Source: Ricinus communis
Taxonomy: Eukaryota; Streptophyta; Magnoliopsida; Malpighiales; Euphorbiaceae
Direction of reading: 5' to 3'
Length of the DNA stretch: 64,000 nucleotides
NCBI RefSeq assembly: GCF_019578655.1
Contig: NC_063264.1
Coordinates: 7,481,213 to 7,545,212, forward strand
Below, in pieces: positions 11,375 through 24,400 of the stretch. How positions within the stretch are numbered: the first letter of the stretch is position 1; each line of letters opens with the position of its first letter. Made by a program: the position numbers and the translations under genes. The notes under the pieces are model-generated. The model was not told where the DNA came from, did not search any database, and saw only the letters and a list, made by a program, of their open reading frames with translations.

Positions 11375-13005
11375 TTATTAATTATGCTAAAAAAATCTTA
11401 TTAATGTAATATGAATTTGGGCCCTTGCCTTTTCACTGAAGTTACTTTTTTAGATTCTACACTGTTGAAGCATATGAATTAGAGAGAAAGGTAAGAGTTC
11501 AATGTTAACCTCTGGATCTCTTCCATTGAAAATTTAGCAAACTAGTCCAAGTTCAATGTTGTTTCGATTTTCTGTCTTCACTGCTTTATTTGGATCCTCT
11601 TTCCTTCATCCACTTGTATATTATGCATTCCCTTGTTCAGTTTCTGCTCATTTTTCTAGGTAAGTATATTTTCTCATGAAATCAATTCTTTCAAGCAAAG
11701 GTGGGTGTTATAATATCCGTTCACATTCGTAAAATCACCATTCAACTACTATTCCTAACTAAATCATTAACAGATTCGTTTGTCAACAATAATTCAATAG
11801 GTTCCTTAACAAACCATAAAAATCAAGAAAACCAAAAATCAAAAGTTTAAGGAATTCCCTTTTTGTTGAATGAAATCTATCAAAAGAAAATGGGTTTCGA
11901 GCACTCTTTATGACTTTTTTTTTTGCATTTGTTGCAGTTGCCGTTCACTTTCACCACCATCACCGGTGGCTGAATCTGTTTTTGGACGAGCAAAATTACT
12001 AATCATGTCACATGATGATAAACCTTCATTTCTTCTTGCTCTTTGTGCTTTTCACAATCAATTTCTTTCTCATATTCTTCTTTACTAAAACATCTGTTTT
12101 CTCCTCTCTTTTTTCCCTTAAAAAATCTACATGATCGATTTCTTTTAGAAGTTGTGAGAATCAACTATCAAAGGGAATGGGTATTCTTTTTTTCTAATTT
12201 TGTTCTTTTTGTTGGCGAAAGGAGAATGGTGCGTGCTACGAAGGGCAATTTAAAAAAATTTTAAGAACCAACGGCAAAAGAAGAAAGTAGGAACAAACTA
12301 ATGAATTTGATTGCCAAACATTGAGAGGGACAATCATAGTTATGCCCTAACTAACATTTTGGCCACCAGAAAGTCAGACAATAGGCAAGAAGAAGTTCCA
12401 AAGTTACTGCCACAGAAGTAAGAACGGCCAATGCTCAACTAGAAATAGATGAGGTCATTTTAGGATATCAACCGATCAGATTTTGTGAGAATGCCATAAG
12501 GATCTGCAAGTACCTGAGCGATCACAATTCACAAAACTAACATCAGTGGCTGTAGCTCCAATAGATTTCAACCATTGTAAAGTGCAAAACCAATCTTAAC
12601 ATCCTAGTTTAACTTATGAAGTTCAAGACCTGCATTACCAAATTAATACCCAGTCAACAAAAATATAGAACATAAAATTAAAAGCTGTATATATTATTTC
12701 ATAATGGTTAGGGAATCACTACGTGCCCATGACCATAATATAAGATTTCTTACATAGGGAAGGGGTAAAAATAAATGAAGCACAGGCAAACAGAACATTT
12801 TGTGCAGTGTAAAATAAGAGTATGTACCATCTCTCATTTTCAGTTAAGTTGTGCAAGCCGCAACTGAACTCGTTATAGCGGTGAATCAAGAACATAAAAA
12901 CCTACAAAACTTTGATATCAAAGTATTATTGCTATCCAAGAAAGTATAGCAATCCTAGGTGTAGCAGAAATTTGACCAAATGACAACCCGACTACAGCTT
13001 GATCT
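11375..13005. other. Intergenic stretch between convergent genes
   Basis: This holds the presumed 3' UTR of the minus-strand E2 gene at its right end. Short reading frames near 11870-12264 lack recognisable domains and are AT-rich. No RNA gene was recognised. Confidence 0.5.
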
Positions 13006-16000
13006 TCAAATGTCAAGCAGCAGCCTGCGTGGATCCTCCACCACATCTTTGATACGACGCAAAAAGAAAACGGCCTCTCTTCCATCGATCAGCCTATGAT
13101 CATATGTCAGAGCAATATACATCATTGGCCTTGGGACGACATTGCCTCCAACAACCATTGGACGGGACACTATTGAGTGCATGCCCAAAATAGCCGACTG
13201 CAAAAAAAAAAAAGAAATAATGACTTTGATCTGTTCACCAAAAGATCTAATATATGAATCTTAAACAGAACAATAAATTAGCCAAGCAGCTTGTTTAAGA
13301 ATAGGACTAAGTACACATAATCTGCTGGATAAATGCGATTTACGAAAATAGAACTTGACTATATCTTTAGGGCAATTGTGATTAGTGGCATTAAGCTTTA
13401 ACAGGAAAAGAAAGTATGGATGTCCTCAATTTTAGGTAACATCTAAAATTATTATCCCAGACACAATAACAAACCTGAGGAGGGTTAATGATAGGTGTAC
13501 TCAAGAGGCTTCCATAAACTCCTCCATTAGATATTGTAAATGAACCTCCAGCCATCTCATCAATTGATATAGTCCCATCATTAGCCTTCTTTGCAAGGGT
13601 GTTGATCTCCTTCTCAATCTCAGCAAAATTCATTTTATCAGCATTGCGAATAACAGGAACGACAAGGCCCTGTATCAGTGAAGGATGAAAATAAGTGATC
13701 AAAGGGACAGGAATCCATACATACAAGTAGTTTAATCCTTTATAATTAAATACAAAATGAATGCAATACTCAAGCCAGCTACATCTCCTTTCAGTGTTAC
13801 TCTTGCAAAATCTAGGACAGACAACATCAGATATCTAAAAAGAGAGGTAAGAGCAGTTTTTTCTTTTTCCCCCTTTTCTTCAAGGGAGGTGAGGGGAGGA
13901 TCACAGGAGGCAGGCTGTGGTGAATCTCATTACAAAAATAATCAAAATAAAAATGCAGAGACCATAAGAATTATAGATGCACAGCTACATATTAAGTTGA
14001 AATATATAAGTAAAACAAAGTCCTAGAGCAGTCCACAGTGATGAGGACTGTAAAAGGGTCAGGCTGATCTCAGGCCTGCCCGCATTTTTGGCTTGTTCCC
14101 TTGTAAAAACAATTTTCTTTTGAAGAAAGAGTCAATTCCATGAAAGTACTTTTATTTTTTTGAATTAAATCACAAAAGAAACAGAAAAAAAGGAAATGGC
14201 ATTTAAATCATTATGTTATGCGAACAAAGAAGTGAAACTTCTTTGACTTAAATTGAAGCCTTCTAGACAGTGTTTTGTAGTAGAAGAATATACTTGTAGG
14301 TAATATGAAATAGATTAAAGAAATCATTACCTCATCATAATAATCAAAGAAGTATGTAATGTGCTGACAAGTTAATAGACAAATATAATACTAAATAAAA
14401 TATAGGCATTTTTAAGCAGTCTAGCCAGGGAAACCATTGCATTGCATTCAGAACAGGTCAGACCATGAGGAAACAGTCAAGACAACGAATTAGGCACTAG
14501 GAACCTGATGGTTTGTGCTCAGATTTAAGACAGCCCAGAATAAGTACCTTTATTCTGTCAAAACAATTCCATTAGGAAGAGAAATGATGTGTTTCTATTG
14601 CATAAAATGACTTTCAAATGATATAAAGCTACAATGAATATACATAACATCATATCAAATTTTACTCATGCATTGGAGATAATTTACATTTAAAGGTGTT
14701 TTACAAGTATGGCCTATGAAAGAAATCAACACACATTCCGAATTAGCTGCAAATGCCTTGAAATGTAGAAGCAATTCAGAAAGAGCCCAATGGCAAATAT
14801 GCAAATATTTGAGTAAATAAGCAGCTACTCAACTAAAGAGATGAGGGCAAACCTTTGGAGTGCCAACAGCAATACTGATGTCTATATAATCTCTATAAAT
14901 GATATCATCCCCATCTATAACTGCATTTATAATAGGTTGATTCTGGAGTCCACTTACGGCAGCCTGAATTATTTTACAAATAGGAGCAAACTACACATGT
15001 CAGTGGCAAATTTAATTTGCAAAACGTTATTCTACATTCATAAAGGCATTGCATACCTTTATAAATCCTGACATAAGGCCCAACTTAACTCCATGTTTTT
15101 CAACAAAAGCATCCTTATACTCAGATCGGAGCTTCATCAAGTTAGTCCTGCCAAAGAGCAAATCAATAGTCAGATGACACTAGAGAAGCCATCATGCCAA
15201 GTGAATTAATGCAATTTAAGATGATGTAATCCGGTTCAATGCAATGATACAACTGTTTTAATCCAAGAAGGAGGAAATATAGGGCTCCCCAAGCATGGAT
15301 AAGATCAATCAAACCAAACTACAGTAAACCACAGACACAGAGGAAACTGTAAAACCATTTTATGTACGTTTATTATCAAGTTGCACACTTAAACATCGGT
15401 TACAAGGTGAGTGCCATGAGATCTGTAACTTCAAGATTATTAAATCAATTTTAGCAAAACTTGACCAGAAATTTTAATGCTTTATGCTGACCAAGGAGCA
15501 ACAACCCATCAAACAGAAGTGGTTTTTCCTCTAGGCATAACATGAGTTTGACACAATGTCTGGCAATGCTCACAACTTCAGATTCACATAATCCTTAATA
15601 AATTTATACCCAGGAACCGCCGGATGGACGCATAGAGACAAAATATTTGTCATCACAGAACAAAGAGGAATTGATGCTAGTATGGCTTTGTTGCTTGTGC
15701 AACCAAACCAGCATAATAGCTTATGAGGAAATTCATATAAAAATAAACAAAGAACAAGAAATAGGAGGAAAATGGTACAAGTAACCAGCCACATTAAAGT
15801 TTAATTGAACTCACATATCAACTTCATTGAATGTTGTTAGCATAGCAAAAGTGTTCTGGGAGTCCTTCAATCGGGTTGCTACTCTTTTTCGGAGCCTTGT
15901 CATTGGAACCTGTAGTAATGAGGTATTCAGGCCACGCGCCAATGTTGTTCACAAGACTTAATTTTCTTGCTACAATCAATGAAGAGATAAAGAACATTCT

Positions 16001-19000
16001 AATTTTTAATAACAAACCATAAAAGACTTACTCTTCTTTCCCTTTCCTTAGGAGGGAGCTGGGGTTCTGTTGCTGAGCGTTTAGGAGGTGGTGGTGCTGG
16101 TGTTTTAGGCTTCTCAGTTACAGGAGCAGTATCAACTTTAGGCTTTTGCTTCTCTTCAGTCTTTTCTGGAGCAGATGCCTTAGGAGAGACTTTCTCTGGG
16201 ACTTTTTCAGAGGGAGCAACATGAGCTACACCTTCGCCAGACTTTGAAATAATAGCAACTTTGGTACCAGGTTCCACAGTCTCCCCTTCCTTGGCCACAA
16301 ACTGCCAACAGTGTTACAGAACACTGAATCAGCATTACAGTCTATATAAATCAATCCCCAGCATGCACACCACCTACCTGACAACATTTATCAGCAATCA
16401 GAGTACAAGCAGAAATTTTACCTCTTTAATTACACCTGCTTCAGGACTGGCCACATCAATTGTCACCTGAGCAGAAAGAATTTGAACATTATAAGATACA
16501 TTCAATAATGCAACTGATATCACTTAACTGGGGGAAAAGAAGAAATGGTAGAGAAAAAGTACCTTATCTGTCTCAATTTGAGCAATTGGCTCATCAACTT
16601 CTACTCTATCACCAGGATCTGCTCTCAAGATATCATATTCAAAGACAGACAAAAAGTTAAGATAAAAACAATAATATACTTGCAAGCGGAAACCAAAAGA
16701 AATATAAATAATCAGAAAGCATACTCTTAAGGAATTTTGCCAAAGTTCCATCTGTTATGGATTCACCCATAAAAGGGACAACAGCATCAACCAAATCCCC
16801 TGCATCAGATAAACAATATGAATAGATGATCAAAATTTTCAGATAAATTATAACTGTAATAAAATTGACACTGGGTCCTCCAAAGTCAATAATCTTCGAA
16901 CAAGTAGATGTGACAGTCTCAAAAACCAGACTATTCCTCCAAAAAACCCAAAAATAAAGTCAACAGCAACCTCTAAGGCTATCAATAAAGTGACAGTATA
17001 ATGTGAACCATAAATTCCAATCAAATCCAGGATGTCACAGAAATGCAGTTTAAATAAATGTATTATTACCAATGAAGTGTACAATTCACAAAATTACAAA
17101 TGAAACCAAAAGCATTAAACATTCATCCACTTGATTTATGTTTAATACAAAGAATTTTAGTAAATACATACTTCCTAAGAGCTTCATAAAGAATCGCTTA
17201 TGTTATGCTTGTCAAAAAAGTAGTGTGCTACTTTGAAGCAACACAGAGAAAGTGCTATAATAGTAATATCCTAGATTTCAAAAGGTCAATAAATAAATTT
17301 CAAATAAAAAAGATAAATTTATGAATCACAAAAAAAAAAAAAAAAGTAATGAATTTTCTAATATCCATTATTTTTGGATACTATGGAACAATATAAGCTA
17401 CAATGAAAAGGCCAGTGCTAGAATCATTTGATCCAAACATACTACAATAAACCCCTTCCATCTTCCCTAAAAGAGACCTAAAAAGAATGCCTATGTTGGG
17501 ATTAAATGGACCTAGCTCATCAAGGAACTCTTCCTAAGCTACAAAACTAATATCATATGTAGAGAAGTTATGAATATACATTCAGTGCAAAAGAAGTTAA
17601 CAACCAGAACAACAGCAACTGCATGCCAGCATCCATAACAAACCCACCCCCCTGTTACAATCCAATCATCCACCCCTCCAAAACATAGATAAATAAGAAG
17701 CTTCTAAGACACATAGATTTGTGCATGAATGCATAAATAAACAAATAACAAATTCACTAAAACTAGTCAATACCACTATCCGAAGAAAATGGCCTAATCC
17801 ACACTTGCTTGGTAGCCATCATGCTGGAAGCATCCCTGCATAAGAACAAAGCTAGGTGAACAAAATTGCTCAACGAAGTTATAAACAGAAATTACTCCAT
17901 TGACATTAAACTATTTCACTTTTCTGATCCATTGTCTTTCAACATAGCTAAATTTAGATAGAAATTTCCTATTTAAAAGTTTGGAGATATAGATAGATAT
18001 TACAAAACTGAATAAGTTGAGCAGGCTAATCAGCCGATGCAGTCCATCTAGCTCAGTTGAATAAATGATATCATTTCACTGAAGGCAGGTTTATAGCAAG
18101 GAGCCTGTTTCTCTTTACAGAGATTGTTCTAGTCCAAATTCTAAATATCTCAAAAATGCTTAGAAAAAGCTCTCTTTTAGATCCATTCTCCAGAAGGGCC
18201 GAATTTAAACAACCTCTGTGGAAAATTCATCATAACCTCAGTGACCTGCTTTGATAGAAAGCACTAGCTTAGCCTAGTTTTCTTCTCATTCGTTATTGTA
18301 TGAGCATAGGACAAGGCTGGTCGATATATTGCATCGCTTTTGCTTTAACAACACATGTAATAGGCAAACTTGGGTAGCTAAACCTGGACCTATTCTCACA
18401 GGTGTAGTATGTCGTATTGCCATTGCTTCTTTCTTTTAATTGATAAATTGGGGAAAAGAGTGTACTACGAAAATAGAACAAAAGCGCCTAAATATCAACT
18501 TTGAATAACTGTGAGCATTCTAGCTCTGATATCAAGCACACTATAAGTACAAGATATTGGAAAAAAAAAAAAGATTAATTCAATCTCTGTGAGAACATTA
18601 GGAAATGAATTGCGTTAAACCTAGTTTACTTGCATTGAAGCCCTCCTAATCTACTAAATTACCAATCTTAAATCATGATTCTGAAAGCTCTATACACAAA
18701 AGGAATCTACCACAATGGTAGAAATATTATGATGTCACTAACCTTATGGACCTTGAACTAACCGAGCAACCTGAAAAAAGATTTGTTCAGGATCACAATT
18801 CATTTTGGTGACAAAAACAACCAATATCCATACAAAAAGAAAAGGCAGCAAAAAAGAGAAGGTATCTATAAATCACCTGATGAAATGAAGGTGCTGAAGT
18901 TTCCAGCACTCCCTAAACCTCTTAAATTAAGTAAAATCTGTTCACAAAGTTACAAGATTTAAAAGATTGCACATACTCGATCAATTAACTTTTAGAAGTA

Positions 19001-19387
19001 AAAATTAGAGGATAACAAGCCAAAATATATGACGACAAAATATCCTTAAGAAAAAAAAAAAAAGACAAAACTACTCCGTGATTGCTCAAGACGCCGCTTA
19101 CTTAATTTTTTATATAAACAAAATTACAAATACATAAATAAATAAAAAGTTATACCTCCTTCTCAGGAAGAGAAGAAACTCTAGGTGCAGAAGCAGCAGG
19201 TTTAGTAGTCTGCAGGGACCGCCTCAAAACCTAAGAAAAAAAAAAAGAATACACAAATTTGTAGTTAACAAACAAGCTATATCTTACATAACCAAAAGAA
19301 TATTTTAAAAAAAATAATAATAAAATAAATAACCGAAGAAGAGGAAGCTCCAGTAGTAACTCGTCTCCTTAAAACTCCTAACATCAT
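13006..19387 (-). CDS. 2-oxoglutarate dehydrogenase E2 (dihydrolipoamide succinyltransferase), mitochondrial (14 exons)
   Basis: This is the core enzyme of the mitochondrial 2-oxoglutarate dehydrogenase complex; it transfers succinyl from lipoyl-lysine to CoA in the TCA cycle. Exons in transcript order: 19387-19334, 19230-19156, 18937-18877, 18770-18743, 17835-17774, 16799-16725, 16618-16563, 16466-16422, 16301-16032, 15909-15815, 15147-15057, 14963-14853, 13669-13475, 13197-13006. They join in frame to 469 residues, the usual plant length. Residues 1 to about 90 are an Arg/Ser-rich mitochondrial presequence. The lipoyl domain follows, with target Lys near 137 in QIETDKVTID. A Pro/Lys-rich linker (about 175-235) leads from ...PPPPKR to PPKERERR, and the acyltransferase domain runs to the end with the catalytic motif DHRLIDG (His near 440, Asp near 444). 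As usual for this E2 there is no obvious separate E3-binding domain. Two adjacent ATGs start the frame; the first is used here. No defects were seen. Confidence 0.97.
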
Positions 19388-22290
19388 CGCCTCGATAATC
19401 AAACACAAGAGCTTTTAAAAAAAAATCACAGGACAAATGATAAGCGATCGATCAATCTGAAACAGGAAAAATAGAAATGATTTAGAAATGCAGAGATATA
19501 TGCTCAGACCTAATCGGAGCCCAACGGGGAATGTTTGACCAGTGCGAATCTATAAGAGAAAATGATTAACAAAAACAAGCAGAAGTAGGGTTTCCCCTCT
19601 GAAACAATAGAGAGAGAGGCCTAGAAGGTGTTTGATTGTTTGAGCACGTTGAGCGATCTGACTCTAGCAAAAGATTTTCACGTTTGGTTACGTGGCGAAA
19701 TGCGATTGGGAGTTTTTTCTTTTGTTTTGTGTTAAATGAAAACAATTAAGAAATTTGTACTAATTTATTCCTTTAGCTTATACAAAGTTATATTCAGTTT
19801 TCCTTTCCATTCAGTCAGAAAAATGAAAAGATGAGACGTTTTAATGGAGAGCTCGAAACGCATTTGTATGTCGTCGTTTTTCCATCTTTCTTTTAATTTT
19901 AGGGCTTTCTTTTTTAATTACACTTGTAAGTTGAGGTTAACAATTGGTCTTTTCTTTTGGTTACAATTTTAAAATAATTTTATATAAATTTGGTATATGT
20001 CTCAGTTGTATTACATGTTTATTAGTATTAAATAATAGCGTATGTATTAATTATTCAATATTAAAATATAAAATAGTTATACATATGTGTCACTTCCAAT
20101 TAGTTATAGTGTATACACCAAATCTAAATAAAAATATCTTTATAAATTATGCCATTTGCTAGTCGGACTCGGCATGTACAAATTTAAAAATTAAAGGGGC
20201 TTATATGATAATATTTTATAATATGTATATTTATATTGGGTAATTTTTAATTATGATTAGTTAAAATGATGTATCATTCAATATCTATATGACATTAACA
20301 ATAAGTTGTTCTACATTATATAATTATAATAAAAAATTTATAATTTTACACGATAAATTTAAATTTTTAATTAAAAAATATAAATATTCATATTATCTAC
20401 AGATATAGAATTGAGATTCTAGGTATATTGAGTTTCAAATATCATAGATTCAGCTATTCTGGTTTATTCAAATATTTTATTTTCTCAGTGATAGCTTTTG
20501 TAACAATTTTAAATTAAATCTATAAATTATTTAAAGATTATGATTAAATTCTGAAAAGAAATTCACTATAATTACTTAACCCCAATCACACACTTTCTGG
20601 CCAACAATTATTACCACCATTATTGGAACTCTGAAATATAATTCTAAAATAGTCTTATTTATTATCTTAACATGTCAATTAGTGATATTATTATTAATAA
20701 TTAAATAATAATAAACTAAATTCCTAAAGAGGTGACGATTTTGAATTTATGTGATTATTATTATGATCAAATAATGATGTGCAATGAGGAGGGCCCGCCA
20801 TCTCAACTGGCAGCCCTGTCGTCGTCAATAGGAGAAAATTCTTTGCATCCGTTTGTTGACCAAATGCTTCTGGAACTATGAGATAGCGAAGGAAGAATTG
20901 TAGACTCTCCATTAACCATTAGTTAAAAGAAATCCTACCTCAAATTATTAATTAAATATATAATTACAAAAGGTCCGATAAATCAAAATAACACCGCAAA
21001 AGAAAATTGATAACTAAAAATTAATTATTTTCGAGCAATTTTTTTAAAATTTTTTAATAAAATAAATGAGTGTCATTTAAAATATTAAAATAATACAATA
21101 TTATGTGAAAAATTTTAAAAATCTCAAAAGTACAATAATACAATATTTTTAAGAAATTATTTTCTATGTAGTAACTAGTGCTTTTTGTAAATATGACCCA
21201 TTATAATCTTTATAATAAATGTGTGATTTCTTTACCAGTTAATTTTTTAATTTTTATTTTTTAAGAAATTAAATAAAATGTGTTTATTTAGACATGACTA
21301 ATTAAAATTTTTAAAACAGTTTAATATAAAGAGAAGAATCTCTTAGGAATAGTCTTAGAAATAAATTATAAGGTAAAGAAATAATTTTTAGTTTCTTTTT
21401 TTTAGAAAAAGAAGACGTAAAACTATAATAAACAAGCACTAAAAGTAGTACAGAGATTTCTTTAATTCTTACGAAAAAAGAAAAAGCAATGAAAATGGTG
21501 TTAAAATAATCAAGCAGAAGAAAGGTGGAGAGAGTGGCTTGCCGATCTCTTTCAACTGCAGATCACATGATTCAGAGCGATTCGGTCAAGGCACTGCTGA
21601 GAATTTCTGGCAGCAATAGTAACGAGCGACTAAATGCTTTGTGGAGTTAGATATGGCGGAAGAGAAGAGTTATTAGAAAAAATAAAAGAAAGAAAAAAAC
21701 CCTCCATGCCTCATTAAATTTCTGAATATCTTCCCTGATTTAGCAAGCAATCTAGAATATTCTACAGAATTAAATCATTATTTTTCTTTATTCTCCATCA
21801 CCTAAACATGTGTAAAAGTAATTAGTCAAAACTGAAAATTTGATGGTAGAAATTCATTTGTCCATTCTATATATAAACAATAGAGTGGAACAAAAGTTCA
21901 AAAGTAGACGGGTGCATTTTGGGTAAATTATTTGGATAGTGAACAAGTTTTTTTATTTATTTAATTTTATTTGTATTATTTTAGTATCCAAACTTCAAGT
22001 ATGATTTATTGGTTATGCCTTAATTCAAAAACTGCGTGACAGTAACTTTATATCCAATTTATTTTAAATTATTAATTGGATAGTCATTTTTCACATAACT
22101 TTTGTCCATTTTATGGCAAATTAACAGATTATTCTCATTAGCACATACTTTTAGCTTGTTGAAGGCACAAAAGGAATTATATACAATATATATATATACT
22201 GCAAACCTGGTTTAATAACGGGCATTGGAGTATTTGTTAGCTTCCCAAGTAGAGGGAAAACATGAATATTTTTTTATCAATAAAAAGTCT

Positions 22291-22293
<3 letters not shown>
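19388..22293. other. AT-rich intergenic region upstream of the E2 gene
   Basis: The E2 promoter and 5' UTR should lie at 19388-19800. The rest is AT-rich. A minus-strand open frame at 20724-20912 has no recognisable domain. The stretch 21580-21790 resembles 24680-24850 (shared GGCAGCAATAGTA and ACTAAATGCTT blocks), suggesting it belongs to the duplicated glycine-rich-protein unit. Confidence 0.45.

Positions 22294-22369
<76 letters not shown>
22294..22369. repeat. (AT)n microsatellite, about 76 bp
   Basis: An uninterrupted alternating TA/AT run. The open frame that reads through it on the minus strand as Ile-Tyr repeats is an artefact of the repeat. Confidence 0.95.
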
Positions 22370-22372
<3 letters not shown>

Positions 22373-22849
22373 GAAGAGAGTCATTATCACATTAATTGAC
22401 CCTACAAAGCACTTTTTTGCCATGTTAGGCTTATTTAATAAGCTTATCTTATTTTCTATCAATGTCTTAAAACAAGTTACTAGTGAAGGATATACAAAAT
22501 TTATTATAAACTGGGGAAAAGCCTGCTTTAGCAATCTCACCTTCGACAATATATACATATTTATTTCACAATTAACATAATAAACATCTTTCCAACCAAT
22601 AAGTTAGAGTTAAATTTGTTACATGACAAATGCTAATAACATTCTCTCGGTTTATTTTATCTTACTTTTTTAACCCAGTAATTTATTATGTTTTTAACAA
22701 GTTAAATTAATTTTAAAAGAATAAAAATAAAATAAATTTATTTATTAACTATCAATTTTTGAAAATATTTTATCACCTGAATAAAAATATTTTTATTTTT
22801 AATAACTTTATATTTTTTAATTATTTATATAAATATATTAAAAAGATTT

Positions 22850-23150
22850 CAGTAAACTATCTTATAGTTCAACGTATTTTCACTTTAAGGTGTTTGGTTT
22901 TTTTTGTCATTTTAGTACTCTATGAATATAATCATTAGCAAATAACGACAAAATTGTTATATATTGTTAGTAAAATACTGGTGTAACAGTCAAAAGAATA
23001 GTGACTATTGTGTGTCATGTCAGAATCCGTTACCAGTATTATATTTGGCCGTTATTTACTAACGATTATATTCACATGATACTAAAATGGTAAAAAGCAA
23101 ACCGTATATCTTAAAGTAAAAATACGTTAAATCGTAAAATAATTTAGTAA
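22850..23150. mobile_element. MITE with about 100-bp terminal inverted repeats
   Basis: The left arm 22850-22949 and right arm about 23050-23150 are inverted copies over their whole length. Shared blocks include ACGTATTTTCACTTTAAG against CTTAAAGTAAAAATACGT and TGAATATAATCATTAGCAAA against ACTAACGATTATATTCA. The loop is about 100 bp and non-coding. The element could form a long hairpin if transcribed. The superfamily could not be fixed because the flanks are too AT-rich to pick a target duplication. Confidence 0.8.
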
Positions 23151-23563
23151 TAATTTTTTTAATTTATTTTATATAAAATTAGTTTAAAGTTGGAAAAGTA
23201 AGGTAAAATAACACAATAAAAGAATAATTGCGTGATAGGCTGTTAAGGGAGATTGTTGATAGGATTCCTCTTTGTTACGTAGATGCTGGATTAACATCTA
23301 ATATAAAATAGACCAATTATTTGTTTACGCAACTTTCCTATTTAGCATGCATGCATGGATGTACATCTCAAGCTAACAGTAAACTAAAGTGTAGAGAATT
23401 TGATGGGCAGAGAGGAAAGAGGTAAAGCAGCTAATTATGATTCATCTTGCAGAGAGCTAATTATGTTATCATTTCACTTAAACAATTGAAAATTATATAT
23501 CAAGAAAACATCACAGGCATTTCTCATATGAAAAATTAAGTTATTGCAATAGTCTGAATCTTT

Positions 23564-24028
23564 TCAAGGCAATCCACCTCCAAGTCCACCACCAGCTCCC
23601 CCACCGAGTCCACCACCACCTCCTCCTCCAAAACCACCTCCACCTCCAGCACCTCCTCCAAGGCCACCGCCAGCACCAGCTCCACCTCCAAACCCACCAC
23701 CGGCTCCTCCTCCAAAACCAGAACCACCACCTAATCCTCCACCACCCCCACCTCCAAACCCTCCACCACCACCAGCACCTCCACCGAGTCCACCCCCAGC
23801 TCCACCTCCAGCACCACCACCCCCACCTAACCCACCACCTCCACCTCCGCCGAAACCACCACCACCACCACCTCCACCTCCAAGACCCCCACCAGATCTT
23901 GGGCGACGAAAGAATTTTTCATCCTCAAAAGAAGCCTTCTCACTCACGAGATTCCTAGCAGCAGTACTAGTGCAAACAAAAGCACCAAGAAGCAAGACGA
24001 GAAACAACTTGGAAGCCATATTTGCCAT
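23564..24028 (-). CDS. Secreted glycine-rich cell-wall-type protein, copy 1
   Basis: An intronless 154-residue frame. Residues 1 to about 23 form a signal peptide (MANMASK, a Leu/Val-rich core, cut near CTSTAA). A charged linker shared with copy 2 follows (RNLVSEKASFEDEKFFRRP). About 105 residues of GGG-X repeats (X = L, F, A, S) end in GGGLP. Glycine-rich proteins with signal peptides are typically extracellular structural or cell-wall proteins; a specific role cannot be read from sequence. It is the leftmost of three tandem genes on the same strand and nearly identical to copy 2 through the signal peptide, linker and promoter. ATG codons 1 and 4 are both possible starts. Confidence 0.9.
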   Translation of the reverse strand: MANMASKLFLVLLLGAFVCTSTAARNLVSEKASFEDEKFFRRPRSGGGLGGGGGGGGGFGGGGGGGLGGGGGAGGGAGGGLGGGAGGGGGFGGGGGGGLGGGSGFGGGAGGGFGGGAGAGGGLGGGAGGGGGFGGGGGGGLGGGAGGGLGGGLP

Positions 24029-24049
24029 TAGCTATGCTTTAAGGTTTTA

Positions 24050-24400
24050 GTACGAATCAAAGATGACTTTTGATGAGAAGTTGAGGGTTCAAGGAAGGGA
24101 TTATATAGACAGGAGAAGGCAGAGTAAAGTTGAGAAGCTGCATGATTTAACTCATTTTCTATCCAATAACCGTGTTGAGACATTTAATGCAAACCAGCTG
24201 TATCTATTCAAAAGGAATGCCCGCCTCATGTATATCCCTCTTGCCCAAAATTCAACCAGAGATTTCATCTGACTTTTTCTGAGCCAGAAAAACAAAAAAC
24301 AAAGACCTTTTGACTTAACTTGCTAGTTGCAGTGCTCGAGTTAATTTGCATACTTGTCTCCCTCCTTTTAGTTGAGAGATAGAGATGTGGGTATTAATTA
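24050..24400 (-). repeat. Duplicated promoter block, copy 1
   Basis: About 350 bp upstream of copy 1 is closely matched at about 27945-28290 upstream of copy 2. The match is nearly perfect from 24102 to 24270, then weaker. This shows that the duplication carried its regulatory region. Confidence 0.85.
24102..24107 (-). promoter_or_regulatory. TATA box of glycine-rich gene copy 1
   Basis: TATATA on the minus strand, 74 bp upstream of the ATG, in the context CTATATAATCCC. The same element at the same relative position is conserved in copies 2 and 3. Confidence 0.7.

Noticed and set aside
11010..12264. Several 60-100 codon frames on both strands
   Set aside because: No domains, and partly inside the inverted-repeat element arms; consistent with chance.
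20724..20912. 62-codon minus-strand frame
   Set aside because: No recognisable domain, no promoter or splice context; AT-rich surroundings.
22277..22558. Minus-strand frame reading Ile-Tyr repeats
   Set aside because: Produced by the (AT)n microsatellite.
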